Below are positions 50,045 to 57,886 of a stretch of 64,000 nt of DNA, piece by piece. Location of the stretch: the NCBI GenBank assembly GCA_964370775.1, contig CAYJKT010000006.1:1-64000 (forward strand), written 5' to 3'. A program made the position numbers and the translations under genes. The notes below the pieces were generated by a model. The model was given only the letters and a program-made list of their open reading frames with translations. It did not search any database and was not told the origin of the DNA. Each line of letters starts with the position of its first letter. Position 1 is the first letter of the stretch. The stretch is from SIG603 sp964370775 (lineage in GTDB: Bacteria > Bacillota > Clostridia > Oscillospirales > Acutalibacteraceae).

Positions 50045-50962
50045 TTATAAAACTGAGTTAAGCTCTTCTCTCATGCGAACCGCTTCGTCTCTTGCAGCTT
50101 TTGCAAAATCTTGTGGCTCGTATCCGTCTTTTTTCCAAGCACACATAATTGCTCTAGATGAATTAACAATAGCACCAATTCCGTTTGCATCAAACGCTGG
50201 TTTAACGTCTTCTGCTCCACCACCTTGTGCACCATAGCCAGGTACTAAGAAGAATGTGTGTGGGCAAGCTTTTCTCATTTCCTCTAGCTGTTTTGTGTAA
50301 GTCGCACCAACAACTGCGCCAACTGCACTGTAACCATGTTTGCCAACATTATCAGCACCCCAGTTTTCGCACATTTCTCCCATTTGAGCATACACTGTTT
50401 TGCCGTTCTCTAGTGTTAAATCTTGTAACTCGCCAGATGACGGATTAGATGTTTTAACAAGCACAAAGATACCTTTGTCTTGATTTTTGCATATATCCAT
50501 AAGCGGAGCAACGCCGTCTGTTCCAAGATACGCATTAACTGTTAGGCAGTCAGCACCAAAGCTATCTACGCTCTCACCAAACACGTTAGTTGTGCCCAAG
50601 TGAGCTGTCGCATACGCTTCCATAGTAGTTCCGATGTCATTTCTTTTGCCGTCTGTAATAACAAACAAGCCTTTTGATTTTGCGTAATCGATAGTCTCTT
50701 TCAAAGCTTTAACACCTTGCCAGCCGTACATCTCATAGTATGCAGCTTGTGGTTTAACAGCTGGAACTATGTCGTATAACGCGTCAATCAAGCCTTTGTT
50801 AAACTCCAAAATAGCCTCAGCAGCTGCCTCTAAAGTCTTACCATGTTTTGCAACTGCGCTGTCCAAAATATACTGTGGAATGAAGTCTAGTTTTGGGTCA
50901 AGACCTGCTACAGTTGGGTTTTTCATTTCTTTAATCTTATCAATCATTCTATCTAGTGACAT
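50045..50962 (-). CDS. pyrF: Orotidine 5'-phosphate decarboxylase (type 2)
   Basis: A 305-residue enzyme for the last step of UMP synthesis. It belongs to the longer type 2 subfamily: VAGLDPKLDF (about 18-27), KPQAAYYEMYGWQG, and the catalytic VITDGKRNDIG with Lys106 flanked by the aspartates. FFLVPGYGAQGGGAEDV near 230 is the phosphate-binding loop. The gene follows pyrC with a 12-bp gap and a GGAG site, so the two are an operon. Other pyr genes are not in the window, and no pyr attenuator is visible between the terminator and pyrC. Confidence 0.95.
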   Translation of the reverse strand: MSLDRMIDKIKEMKNPTVAGLDPKLDFIPQYILDSAVAKHGKTLEAAAEAILEFNKGLIDALYDIVPAVKPQAAYYEMYGWQGVKALKETIDYAKSKGLFVITDGKRNDIGTTMEAYATAHLGTTNVFGESVDSFGADCLTVNAYLGTDGVAPLMDICKNQDKGIFVLVKTSNPSSGELQDLTLENGKTVYAQMGEMCENWGADNVGKHGYSAVGAVVGATYTKQLEEMRKACPHTFFLVPGYGAQGGGAEDVKPAFDANGIGAIVNSSRAIMCAWKKDGYEPQDFAKAARDEAVRMREELNSVL

Positions 50963-50974
50963 AATTTTTCTCCT

Positions 50975-52237
50975 TTAATCTTTATATACTATTTCACCAT
51001 TTAACATAGTGTATTTAACTTTTCCTTTAAGCGTCATGTTTTTAAAAACTGCGTTAACGCTCTTGCCGTGTAGTTTGTTAATATCAACATAAAAATCTTC
51101 TTCTGTGTCAAAAACTACAATGTCAGCTGGTTTCCCTGCCTCTAAATACCCAGCATCAATACCAATTATTTTTGCAGGATTATAGCTCATAAGCTCAATT
51201 ATTTTTGTTAAGCTAACTTTATCTTTAAGCGCTGTTAAAGTCGCACTTAAGCTTGTTTCCATTCCTATAACTCCGTTAGGTGCTTTGTAGAAATCAGCTT
51301 TTTCCTCTTTTGTGTGAGGTGCGTGGTCGGTCGCTATAACCTCGATAGTTCCGTCGATAATCGCTTGTATTAACGCTTCGTTATCCTCTACTGTCCTCAG
51401 AGGAGGGTTCATTCTGTAGTCAGCATCTTTTTTGCGAAGTTCTTCGTCTGTAAGTAGCAAATAATGTGGAGCAGTCTCGCCAGAGATTTTTGCACCTCTT
51501 GCCTTTGCGTCTCTAATTAAATTTGCAGAACCTTTTGTGCTAACGTGGCAGATATGAAGTCTAGCGTCAACGCTCTCAGCCATTGCAATCTCTTTTGCAG
51601 TGCTTCCGTCCTCAGACGCTCTCGGCACTCCTTTAAGACCTAGTTCACGGCTAACTTCGCCCTCGCTCATGTACCACTCTTTTGCAAGATATGGGTCCTC
51701 GCAATGGCTAACGATAATCATGCCGTTTTCATTGGTTTTTCTCATAGCGTTAAGCAAAATAGATGTGTCAAACACTGGTTTTCCGTCATCTGTCAGCGCA
51801 ACTGCACCTGCATTTTTAAGCTCGTTTATGTCAGTTTCCTCTGTGCTGTTCAAGGCTTTTGTTATGCTTGCAGCGACGTATACTTTCATTTTAGATAGCT
51901 TTGCTTTCTCTAAAATTTCACCGATAACCTCAGCACTATCTGTCACTGGGTTAGTGTTTGGCATACACAAAACAGAAGTCACACCACCAGCAGCAGCTGC
52001 GTTAGACGCTGTTATGATGTCCTCTTTATCTGTAAAACCAGGGTCACGCAAATGCACGTGCATGTCCACAAGTCCAGGAGCTAAACAAAGCCCTGTGCAG
52101 TCGATAATCTCTGCCTTTTCATCGCTGATGTTCTCTGCTATTTCGGCGACAACTCCGTTCTCTACAAGAACATCTCCGTTAAAATCCATATCGAATTTTG
52201 GGTTTATAATTCGTGCGTTTTTAAACAATGTTTTCAT
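50975..52237 (-). CDS. pyrC: Dihydroorotase
   Basis: A 420-residue class I dihydroorotase that closes carbamoyl aspartate to dihydroorotate. The zinc site DMHVHLRDPG is at 58-67 (His60, His62). GGVTSVLCMPNTNPVTDS follows and further metal ligands lie in IVSHCED, LHICHVST and ATDHAPHT with the catalytic Asp. The C-terminal beta part (ADIVVFDTEEDFYV) is the usual urease-superfamily cap. A GGAG-type site precedes the ATG. It is the first gene of pyrC-pyrF. Upstream lies the island of repeats and accessory genes, so its promoter is probably within 52238-52293. Confidence 0.95.
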   Translation of the reverse strand: MKTLFKNARIINPKFDMDFNGDVLVENGVVAEIAENISDEKAEIIDCTGLCLAPGLVDMHVHLRDPGFTDKEDIITASNAAAAGGVTSVLCMPNTNPVTDSAEVIGEILEKAKLSKMKVYVAASITKALNSTEETDINELKNAGAVALTDDGKPVFDTSILLNAMRKTNENGMIIVSHCEDPYLAKEWYMSEGEVSRELGLKGVPRASEDGSTAKEIAMAESVDARLHICHVSTKGSANLIRDAKARGAKISGETAPHYLLLTDEELRKKDADYRMNPPLRTVEDNEALIQAIIDGTIEVIATDHAPHTKEEKADFYKAPNGVIGMETSLSATLTALKDKVSLTKIIELMSYNPAKIIGIDAGYLEAGKPADIVVFDTEEDFYVDINKLHGKSVNAVFKNMTLKGKVKYTMLNGEIVYKD

Positions 52238-52293
52238 ATTTACTCCTTTTTTGTTATTGTATTGTTGACTATCTTTAAATTATTTGCGATAAT

Positions 52294-52422
52294 GTAGGAG
52301 TGGATTCCATATCCACCCTTGTGATAGATGAAATATCCGTACAAACGATAAAATTAAATTATGACAAATCATTTTCACACAATTGTTGCCATAAATCGGT
52401 CGGATATGGAATCCGACCCTAC
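52294..52422. mobile_element. 129-bp MITE-like element with palindromic ends
   Basis: The ends start GTAGGAGTGGATTCCATA and finish TATGGAATCCGACCCTAC. The two ends share their rim and tip but differ in arm letters (GTGGAT against GTCGGAT), and each arm stays self-complementary. The interior matches the half element at 36766-36825. It marks the left edge of the accessory island. Confidence 0.7.
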
Positions 52423-52458
52423 GGTTTTTCCAGCGTGTAAAATGCTCATAATAGGTGG

Positions 52459-53256
52459 TTAAGGTTTTCTTGCTAATTGTAAATTAATAGTATCATAAAT
52501 GTTTATACTTCCACCAAATTGATTTATAGCGATTTCTATTTGCTTAAAAAATTCATCCCTTATATCTTCATCGATAGCTATATGGTCTGAATAAGTGCTG
52601 AGCAATTTAATATATTCATTTGCATTAAAAGTTCTTGTTCTTTTATATAACCTATAATCTATATCAATAAATCCATATTTTGTGGCGATTTTTGCTCTAA
52701 CGATTGCATCTTCATCCGTATATTCTTTAGGCTCTTCATACTTTTTATTATAGAAATTATAGTAATATTTTTTGTAAATATTCTGTATTTCATTTGACAA
52801 ATCCTCATTACCTTTATCCAAATATGGGGCATTTGAAAAACGTGCAAATACTCCACCGCTTTTCAACATATCATAAACTTTATTATATCCTATTTCTTCG
52901 GGAATCCAATGAAACGCTGAAGCAGAGTAAATTAAATCGAATGAGTTGTTTTCAAAATATACATCTTCAAATTTACCGACAACAGTTGAAAAATTCGGGT
53001 AATTCTTAAATTTTTCATTACATACATTAGCTAAATTTTCGCCATACTCGACTGCAGTTAATTTGCAGTTTGTTTTTAGTATTGGTAACGTTGCTTGTCC
53101 GCCACCGATACCTATTTCAATTACATTACTATCTTTGTTAATATCTATCATTTCAAAGATGTCATTATATAATTCATCAACATATCCCGGACGTATTTTT
53201 TCATATATTTCAGCATTAGTGTTGAATGTCCATTCTAAGCCTTTTATGATTGGCAT
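52459..53256 (-). CDS. Class I SAM-dependent methyltransferase, accessory island
   Basis: A 265-residue soluble methyltransferase. The SAM-binding glycine loop is VIEIGIGGGQATLP, followed by an acidic residue in TAVEYG, and the post-loop motif is LIYSASAFHWIPEEIG. AMLKSGG-type motif III reads YDMLKSGGVFARFS. It resembles small-molecule methyltransferases of the trans-aconitate or UbiE-like class; the acceptor is unknown. The ATG at 53256 has GAGGAGG upstream; the longer frame runs into the repeat at 53281 and is rejected. The codon pattern is more AT-rich than the housekeeping neighbours, and it lies in an island of repeat-flanked genes, both consistent with horizontal gain. Confidence 0.85.
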   Translation of the reverse strand: MPIIKGLEWTFNTNAEIYEKIRPGYVDELYNDIFEMIDINKDSNVIEIGIGGGQATLPILKTNCKLTAVEYGENLANVCNEKFKNYPNFSTVVGKFEDVYFENNSFDLIYSASAFHWIPEEIGYNKVYDMLKSGGVFARFSNAPYLDKGNEDLSNEIQNIYKKYYYNFYNKKYEEPKEYTDEDAIVRAKIATKYGFIDIDYRLYKRTRTFNANEYIKLLSTYSDHIAIDEDIRDEFFKQIEIAINQFGGSINIYDTINLQLARKP

Positions 53257-53280
53257 ATACAATCCTCCTCTATTCGTCAA

Positions 53281-53473
53281 ATATAAATAATACGCACAAC
53301 CCACTTGCATAATATTTCGTGTTTTGTTTGCATTAATAATCATGCGTTACCTGCTAACGGACGACCACAGGTCGCCCCTACATTTTCTAAATTAGAATTC
53401 ATTTATTTTGTAGGGAACGGCGTCCTCGACGTCCTTTTTGCGAGTTCTTGTTTGTGTGCAAATTGTTATAAAA
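53281..53473. repeat. Island repeat R1
   Basis: About 193 bp closely matching 54145-54340. In order it holds ATATAAATAATACG, TGCATAATATTTCGTG, a CATTAATAATCATG block, and the palindrome CGGACGACCACAGGTCGCC (53358-53376) running to CCCTAC. It continues with TTTTCTAAATTAGAATTC, a second palindrome starting GTAGGGAACGGCGTCC, and GTGTGCAAATTGTTATA. It lies between the two methyltransferase genes and contains no gene. Confidence 0.75.
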
Positions 53474-53502
53474 TGCACCCTCCCAATTCATTTAGGCTGT
53501 TT
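53468..53502 (-). pseudogene. Remnant of a RelA/SpoT-domain gene 3' end
   Basis: These 35 bp match 54606-54638, the last codons of the RelA/SpoT-domain gene (encoding about NSLNELEGAFY), with one extra C. The fragment lies between repeat R1 and the 3' end of the second methyltransferase gene. It suggests that another copy once ended here, or that recombination between repeats moved the end. Confidence 0.55.
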
Positions 53503-53523
53503 GATCTTTTCCGTGTAAAATGC

Positions 53524-54093
53524 TCATTTCCTACGAAGAATCATAATTAATGAGTCATTAGCTTCAAACTCTGAATAATAAATCAGTTGCTCTAAATGCA
53601 ATTCATGGGGTATAATATATTTTAATGTGCTTTCATCATAATAAACAAATCTTAGTTGTCCGTCGAATTCAAACTCTTCTCGATATTCGCCTGCCCACAA
53701 CGTAGCAAAAATTATACCTTTAGTAGACAAATGTTTACTTTGACTATTTAGTGATTTTATAAAATCCTCTTTTGCTAAATGCGGTAAAACTTTATTGGAA
53801 TAAATACAATCAAAGTTACGATTAATGTTTATATCCACTGCGTCTAAAACCATTGCCTTTATGTCGCTTTTTTTCTTAAAATCTTCAATAAATAAATGAG
53901 AATTGTCACTTCCGAGAACGTCATAGTCACTGGATAATGATATTAAATCAACTCCAGTACCCATTCCAAGCTCCAAAAGACTTGAACTTTTAGGGAGAAC
54001 TTTACTCAATTCATTTATTACAAAGTTGTTGTCATACCCATCCATCATTTCTGTATATAAGTCAACATTTTTCCTATTCTTAAAATAATCCAT
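53524..54093 (-). CDS. SAM-dependent methyltransferase, accessory island
   Basis: A 189-residue methyltransferase of the small class I kind. Motif I is LLELGMGTGVDLISL, the following acidic region VLGSDNSHLF, and motif IV-like FDCIYSNKVLPHLAKEDF. It ends with a short basic LIMILRRK. The second ATG at 54093 is used, because the first overlaps the GGAGGTG ribosome-binding site. It is not closely similar to the other island methyltransferase. Its stop codon lies inside the shared 3' block AAATGAGCATTTTACACG, which also follows the other methyltransferase gene. Acceptor unknown; an antibiotic or metabolite-modifying role is speculation. Confidence 0.8.
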   Translation of the reverse strand: MDYFKNRKNVDLYTEMMDGYDNNFVINELSKVLPKSSSLLELGMGTGVDLISLSSDYDVLGSDNSHLFIEDFKKKSDIKAMVLDAVDININRNFDCIYSNKVLPHLAKEDFIKSLNSQSKHLSTKGIIFATLWAGEYREEFEFDGQLRFVYYDESTLKYIIPHELHLEQLIYYSEFEANDSLIMILRRK

Positions 54094-54144
54094 AAGCACC
54101 TCCATATAGCTTTATTGTTACCAATAATTCTAGGGATACACGAA

Positions 54145-54340
54145 ATATAAATAATACGAAGAACCAACGTGCATAATATTTCGTGTTTTATTTACATTAA
54201 TAATCATGTGTTATCAACGAACGGACGACCACAGATCGCCCCTAGGGTTTTCTAAATTAGAATTCATTTATTTTGTAGGGGACGGCGTCCTCGACGTCCT
54301 TTTTGAGGTTTCTCGTTTGTGTGCAAATTCTTATAAAATA
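54145..54340. repeat. Island repeat R2
   Basis: About 196 bp, a near copy of R1 with scattered substitutions. The palindrome here is CGGACGACCACAGATCGCC (54222-54240), so one arm base has changed relative to R1. The second palindrome starts GTAGGGGACGGCGTCC. It separates the second methyltransferase gene from the 77-residue gene. Confidence 0.75.
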
Positions 54341-54373
54341 CGCTCCAGTTGTTATATTCATTTTTATACACTA

Positions 54374-54607
54374 CTAAGCAATCTCAACTTCTTTGATAAA
54401 TGTTTTTAGTTCGTCAATAAATCTATATGGTGCATATTCCGAATATATCTCTGGGTCATCTAATATTACCACTTGCGTATTTTGTGGTCTTATTGCCTCT
54501 AAAGTACCTGGTAAACATCGTGCTTCGTTTACTGTTTTGCACTTATATGCAATAGACCCTATCGAATTAAAGTTTTTTACTACTACATAAATATTTTTCT
54601 CACCCAT
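54374..54607 (-). CDS. Small protein coupled to the RelA/SpoT-domain gene
   Basis: A 77-residue acidic-to-neutral protein without membrane segments: it begins GEKNIYVVVKNFNSIGSIAY and has VVILDDPEIYSEYAPYRFID near the end. From memory this resembles the DUF6718 family of small clostridial proteins; its function is unknown. I start it at the ATG at 54607, which overlaps the last codons of the upstream gene by 8 nt and follows GGAGGG by 8 nt, so it is translationally coupled. Small coupled partners of RelA/SpoT-domain proteins can be antitoxins (toxSAS systems). That is an attractive but unproven reading here, and the toxin gene appears broken. Confidence 0.65.
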   Translation of the reverse strand: MGEKNIYVVVKNFNSIGSIAYKCKTVNEARCLPGTLEAIRPQNTQVVILDDPEIYSEYAPYRFIDELKTFIKEVEIA

Positions 54608-55204
54608 AAAATGCACCCTCCAATTCATTTAGGCTGTTAACGAAATCATTCTCGCTTTGTATTTCTCCATTGTTATACTTTTCAAGCAGTTTTAGTCCGA
54701 TTTTATTATTTTTATATTTGTAGGTATATTTATGTGACCAAATATTAAAATCAAAATCGCTCCCACACCACAACTGAATTTCAATAGGGTAAGCTAAGTT
54801 ATCTCTTTGATAATACAAATGTATCGCTCTATAACCGTCATCATTTAATTTACCTTGTCGCAAATCAACTACCCTAAAATGATTTGGAAAATTATTTGGG
54901 TATTCATCTAATCTCATTCTAAAACCTAAAATATCATTGAAACATTGTTTAAATCCACCACCATTAGCAATTGTTTTTTGATATTTACGAATTATTGAAT
55001 CGTCACTTTTAAATCTTGAACCTATTAAATTTTCGCTAATCAATGTGTCAATGTAGGTTGTTCTATACCTACCTATATCATCTAATATTTTATCTAAGGG
55101 TGTTTTTAGGGTGTTTTTGAAAGTGAAATTTGTTTTAAGCTTTGCCCAAGTGTTGATGTATAAGATAATTTGTCTAAAATATCTTTTTCTATAATATTAA
55201 ACAT
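54600..55204 (-). pseudogene. RelA/SpoT-domain nucleotidyltransferase gene, frameshifted by an 11-bp duplication
   Basis: The 3' part (ATG 55043 to stop 54600, 147 residues) shows an RSH synthetase-like fold: FNDILGFRMRL, then DDGYRAIHLYYQ and PIEIQLW followed by IWSHKY. A second frame starts at the ATG at 55204, with GAGGTGA upstream, and encodes 32 residues before a stop at 55106-55108. The two frames are separated by AGGGTGTTTTT repeated exactly twice (55097-55118). Removing one 11-bp copy joins them into one 197-residue protein, which is the size of small alarmone synthetases. I therefore read it as a gene inactivated or phase-switched by tandem duplication. An assembly or sequencing artefact is possible. 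The 77-residue partner overlaps its end. Confidence 0.7.
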
Positions 55205-55296
55205 TTCTATTAAATCACCTCACAAATACAATCTGTATAGTAATAATCCTTTGTTTGTTTTCTGTATATCTATTCCACTATTTTTATATCCTCAAA

Positions 55297-55342
55297 CGGA
55301 CGACCACAGGTCGCCCCTACATTTTCTAAATTAGAATTCATT
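55297..55342. repeat. Island repeat R4 (short form)
   Basis: The palindrome CGGACGACCACAGGTCGCC running to CCCTAC (55297-55320) is identical to that of R1 and is followed by TTTTCTAAATTAGAATTCATTT, again as in R1. The match then ends at the stop codon of the 55-residue gene, so this copy is truncated. Confidence 0.7.
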
Positions 55343-55510
55343 TTATTTGTTTTTCTTTTCAATTGAGTACAAAATAAAACTTCCCATAGTAATTATTGCA
55401 ATGATAATCGTAAATATCCAACTATCATCTGTACCCATAAAACCGTCTATCCACATTCCAGCATAAGCCATTATTAAAGTTGCAATAATTGCTCTAAGTA
55501 CCCTTTTCAT
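55343..55510 (-). CDS. Small membrane protein of 55 residues
   Basis: A short gene with a good GGAGGG site seven nt before its ATG. The product begins KRVLRAIIATLIMAYAGMW, has a short polar loop (DGFMGTDDS), then a second hydrophobic stretch from about 31 to 50 and a lysine-rich end. Two membrane helices are likely, forming a hairpin with both ends inside. The CGTATTATTTATAT block seen before both methyltransferase genes also lies about 20 bp upstream of it. No family recognised. Small two-helix membrane proteins in accessory islands are often toxins, immunity proteins or regulators, but nothing here decides. Confidence 0.6.
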   Translation of the reverse strand: MKRVLRAIIATLIMAYAGMWIDGFMGTDDSWIFTIIIAIITMGSFILYSIEKKNK

Positions 55511-55557
55511 TTACAAACCCTCCAATTATTATTATATAAATAATACGAATAAGCAGT

Positions 55558-55610
55558 GTAGTGGCGACCTTTGATCGTCCGTTTACATCATTTTTCACGA
55601 TGTAAAATGT
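55558..55610. repeat. Island repeat R5 with conserved 3' block
   Basis: The palindrome GTAGTGGCGACCTTTGATCG with TCCG (55558-55581) is an inverted, diverged version of the R1 palindrome. It is followed by TTTTTCACGATGTAAAATG, the counterpart of the block found after both methyltransferase genes (minus-strand CATTTTACAYCG). Confidence 0.6.
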
Positions 55611-55641
55611 AGTTATTATTAAAAACACCAAATTTATTCAG

Positions 55642-55968
55642 TTATATTCCCATGGTAGATAAAATAAAAGCTCCTACCATTCCAATAAGTGTAAGTACAA
55701 CAAAAAATAAAATACTATTTTTTATAGTAAGAATATATGATAATTTTCTAAACTCCAATAATTCTTGTATTTCTTCATGAGTTAAATCAGTTTCAATTAC
55801 TCTATAATAATCATCTGCCATATCTCCAATAAATACGCCATCTGGCAAAGGCTTTTTTTCTTTTGTTAGTTTCTTAAATTCTTTAATTTCTTCTTTTGTA
55901 CATTCCACTTTTTGAATAATATCAAAATCCTTTTTCATTTGCTTTAGTTCTTTTTTTAAATCTTTCAT
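55642..55968 (-). CDS. Small membrane protein with charged coiled-coil N-terminus
   Basis: A 108-residue protein. Residues 1-75 are very rich in Lys, Glu and Asp (for example KDLKKELKQMKKDFDII and THEEIQELLEFRKLS) and probably helical. Residues about 80-105 are one or two hydrophobic segments, SILFFVVLTLIGMVGAF, at the C-terminus. It is thus a tail-anchored type cytoplasmic protein. The ATG at 55968 follows GGAGAAAAGG. I do not recognise a family. It is the first gene of the island when read on the minus strand, following repeat R3. Confidence 0.65.
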   Translation of the reverse strand: MKDLKKELKQMKKDFDIIQKVECTKEEIKEFKKLTKEKKPLPDGVFIGDMADDYYRVIETDLTHEEIQELLEFRKLSYILTIKNSILFFVVLTLIGMVGAFILSTMGI

Positions 55969-56000
55969 CGCCTTTTCTCCGTCCAATTATATAACTAAAT

Positions 56001-56081
56001 ATACTTGCATAACATATCGTGTTTTGTTTTCATTAATAATCATGCGTTATCTACGAACGGACGACCACAGGTCGCCCCTAC
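56001..56081. repeat. Island repeat R3
   Basis: It shares TTGCATAA, TCGTGTTTTGTTT, the CATTAATAATCATGCGTTA block and the palindrome CGGACGACCACAGGTCGCC (56058-56076) with R1 and R2 and stops after CCCTAC. It marks the right edge of the island, 9 bp from the stop of ribF. Confidence 0.7.
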
Positions 56082-56089
56082 GTTTTGGC

Positions 56090-56980
56090 TCACAAATAGG
56101 CTTTGCAAATCTCTTTTGCTTTCTCTGCGTTTTTGTATATCTCTGTTTTAAGCTCTTCTAAATCTTTGAACTTCTTCTCTTCTCTAATAAAATCAAGCAG
56201 TTCAACTTCAATCTCCATGCCGTATAAATTCATGTCTATATCTGCAATCCATGTTTCGCTCAGTGGGTCGTATTTACCTATACTTGGCTTAACACCAACG
56301 TTTGTAACACCTGCGTATTTTTTTCCGTCCACGGTGACAAGCGCTGCGTATACACCATATTTTGGTATTGCAAAACCTTTTGGAAACTGCTGGTTTATGG
56401 TCGGTGTTCCTAATGTTCTGCCGATTTTATTACCCCTTACAACCTCAAAACTATAGCTAAAATTACGGTTAAGTAGCTGAGACACTCTTTTCATGTTGCC
56501 CTCGGCTATGTATTTTCTAATTAAAGTAGAGCTTACAGTCTCGCCTCTATCTGTCACTGGTTGCACTGTATTTAATTCTATATTAGAATTATCGCATAAA
56601 CTTTGTAGCTTCTCCACGTCAGCTTCTGCGTTTTTACCAAAGCTAAAATTATGCCCGCACACAAGTGCTACAGCTTTTAGCTTATTTATAAGAATATCTT
56701 TAAAAAATGTTTCTGCACTCAAATCTTTAACAGATGTAAAATCCAACTTAAAAATCTCGTCCACACCGTTATCATACAGAATTTTATCTTTCTCTTTTTC
56801 TGTAATGATATATTCTGTGTTGCCTTTTAAGTGTAGAGTAGGGTTGTCTTTAAACGTCACAACTCCTGCCAAAGCACCTCTTTTTTTTGCCATGCTTACA
56901 GCAGTTTTTATAACTTTTATGTGCGCCTTATGCAAGCCGTCAAATGCACCTAATGCAAGCACAAAACCTTTTTCTGCCAT
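56090..56980 (-). CDS. ribF: Bifunctional riboflavin kinase / FAD synthetase
   Basis: A 296-residue enzyme making FMN and then FAD. The N-terminal nucleotidyltransferase domain has LGAFDGLHKAH (10-20, the HxGH-like loop) and VCGHNFSFGKNAE, followed by STLIRKYIAEGN. The C-terminal kinase domain begins about 180 with GNKIGRTLGTPTIN and holds YAGVTNVGVKPS. It is the last gene of the long translation-factor operon, 15 bp after truB, a linkage common in Firmicutes. The repeat island begins immediately after it. Confidence 0.94.
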   Translation of the reverse strand: MAEKGFVLALGAFDGLHKAHIKVIKTAVSMAKKRGALAGVVTFKDNPTLHLKGNTEYIITEKEKDKILYDNGVDEIFKLDFTSVKDLSAETFFKDILINKLKAVALVCGHNFSFGKNAEADVEKLQSLCDNSNIELNTVQPVTDRGETVSSTLIRKYIAEGNMKRVSQLLNRNFSYSFEVVRGNKIGRTLGTPTINQQFPKGFAIPKYGVYAALVTVDGKKYAGVTNVGVKPSIGKYDPLSETWIADIDMNLYGMEIEVELLDFIREEKKFKDLEELKTEIYKNAEKAKEICKAYL

Positions 56981-56995
56981 ATATAAACTCCTATT

Positions 56996-57886
56996 TTAAT
57001 TAAATGATTTCATATATTTTATACTATTTGTATCTATATCTATTATACCAAGTGCTATAAAGCCGTCAAAATATACTCTAAGTATATTTTTGTCTTTGAT
57101 ATAGTCTTTTTCTATCTTAGTTCTACCAAGCTCTAATGCTCCACCATTTGCAAACCTTTTTGCCTGTGCTTCACTCACTTTAAGAACTGGGTACTCGCTA
57201 AAAATTTGCTCTGTGTCTATCACAACTTTGTCAAGCTCTCCACTTTCTTTCATGCTTTTAAGCTCGTCCAAAGTGTACGCCTGTGCTATGTCAAACCCAC
57301 AAGCATTAGTTCTCTCTAGTGCTGTCATTGTTGCAACAGCGCCTACGCTCTCGGCAATATCTTCTATTAAAGTTCTAATGTAAGTACCTTTAGAACAAGT
57401 AATTTTAAGCGTTCCTGTCTTTCCGTCAAAGTCTGTTAAACTCAGTTCACTTACTGTGATTGGTCTAGCTTCTCTCTCAACTTCTATGCCTTGTCTTGCG
57501 TATTCATACAGCCTTTTACCGTTCACGCTAACAGCGCTGTACATTGGTGGAACTTGCATTATCTCGCCTGTAAAGTTCGGTAGTTTCTCTAAGATTTCTT
57601 CCTCGCTCACCGATTTATCAGAGCTTTCTATCACTTTGCCCCACACGTCTCCTGTGTCTGTTTTTTGCCCTATAGCAAATTTTGCTGTGTATGATTTATC
57701 GCTATTTGGCAGAATATCACACGCTTTTGTGGCTCTACCTACCAAAATAGGCAGAACACCTGTCGCCATTGGGTCAAGCGTTCCTGTGTGCCCTACCTTT
57801 TTTGTGCCGACAATCTTACGCATTACAGCAACCACATCAAACGAGGTAAAATTCTGTTCTTTGTTTACTATAATAATTCCTGTCAT
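56996..57886 (-). CDS. truB: tRNA pseudouridine(55) synthase
   Basis: A 296-residue enzyme that makes pseudouridine 55 in the T loop of tRNAs. Motifs: GIIIVNKEQNFTSFDVV at the N-terminus, HTGTLDPMATGVLP with catalytic Asp38, YTAKFAIGQKTDTGD, and CSKGTYIRTLIEDI. A small PUA-like C-terminal part (about 235-296) follows. The ATG overlaps the nrnA stop as ATGA. The truB-ribF pairing and the upstream rbfA are the usual Firmicute order. Confidence 0.95.
   Translation of the reverse strand: MTGIIIVNKEQNFTSFDVVAVMRKIVGTKKVGHTGTLDPMATGVLPILVGRATKACDILPNSDKSYTAKFAIGQKTDTGDVWGKVIESSDKSVSEEEILEKLPNFTGEIMQVPPMYSAVSVNGKRLYEYARQGIEVEREARPITVSELSLTDFDGKTGTLKITCSKGTYIRTLIEDIAESVGAVATMTALERTNACGFDIAQAYTLDELKSMKESGELDKVVIDTEQIFSEYPVLKVSEAQAKRFANGGALELGRTKIEKDYIKDKNILRVYFDGFIALGIIDIDTNSIKYMKSFN

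Noticed and set aside
53305..53550. Frames reading GRPQVAPTFSKLEFIYFVG in repeats R1 and R2
   Set aside because: These are accidental translations of the repeat itself (53305-53550 and 54206-54409); they recur because the DNA repeats, and they lack start signals.
52294..56081. CRISPR array in the repeat-rich island
   Set aside because: The repeats are about 80-196 bp, irregularly spaced and separated by genes, not short repeats with uniform spacers; no cas genes are present.
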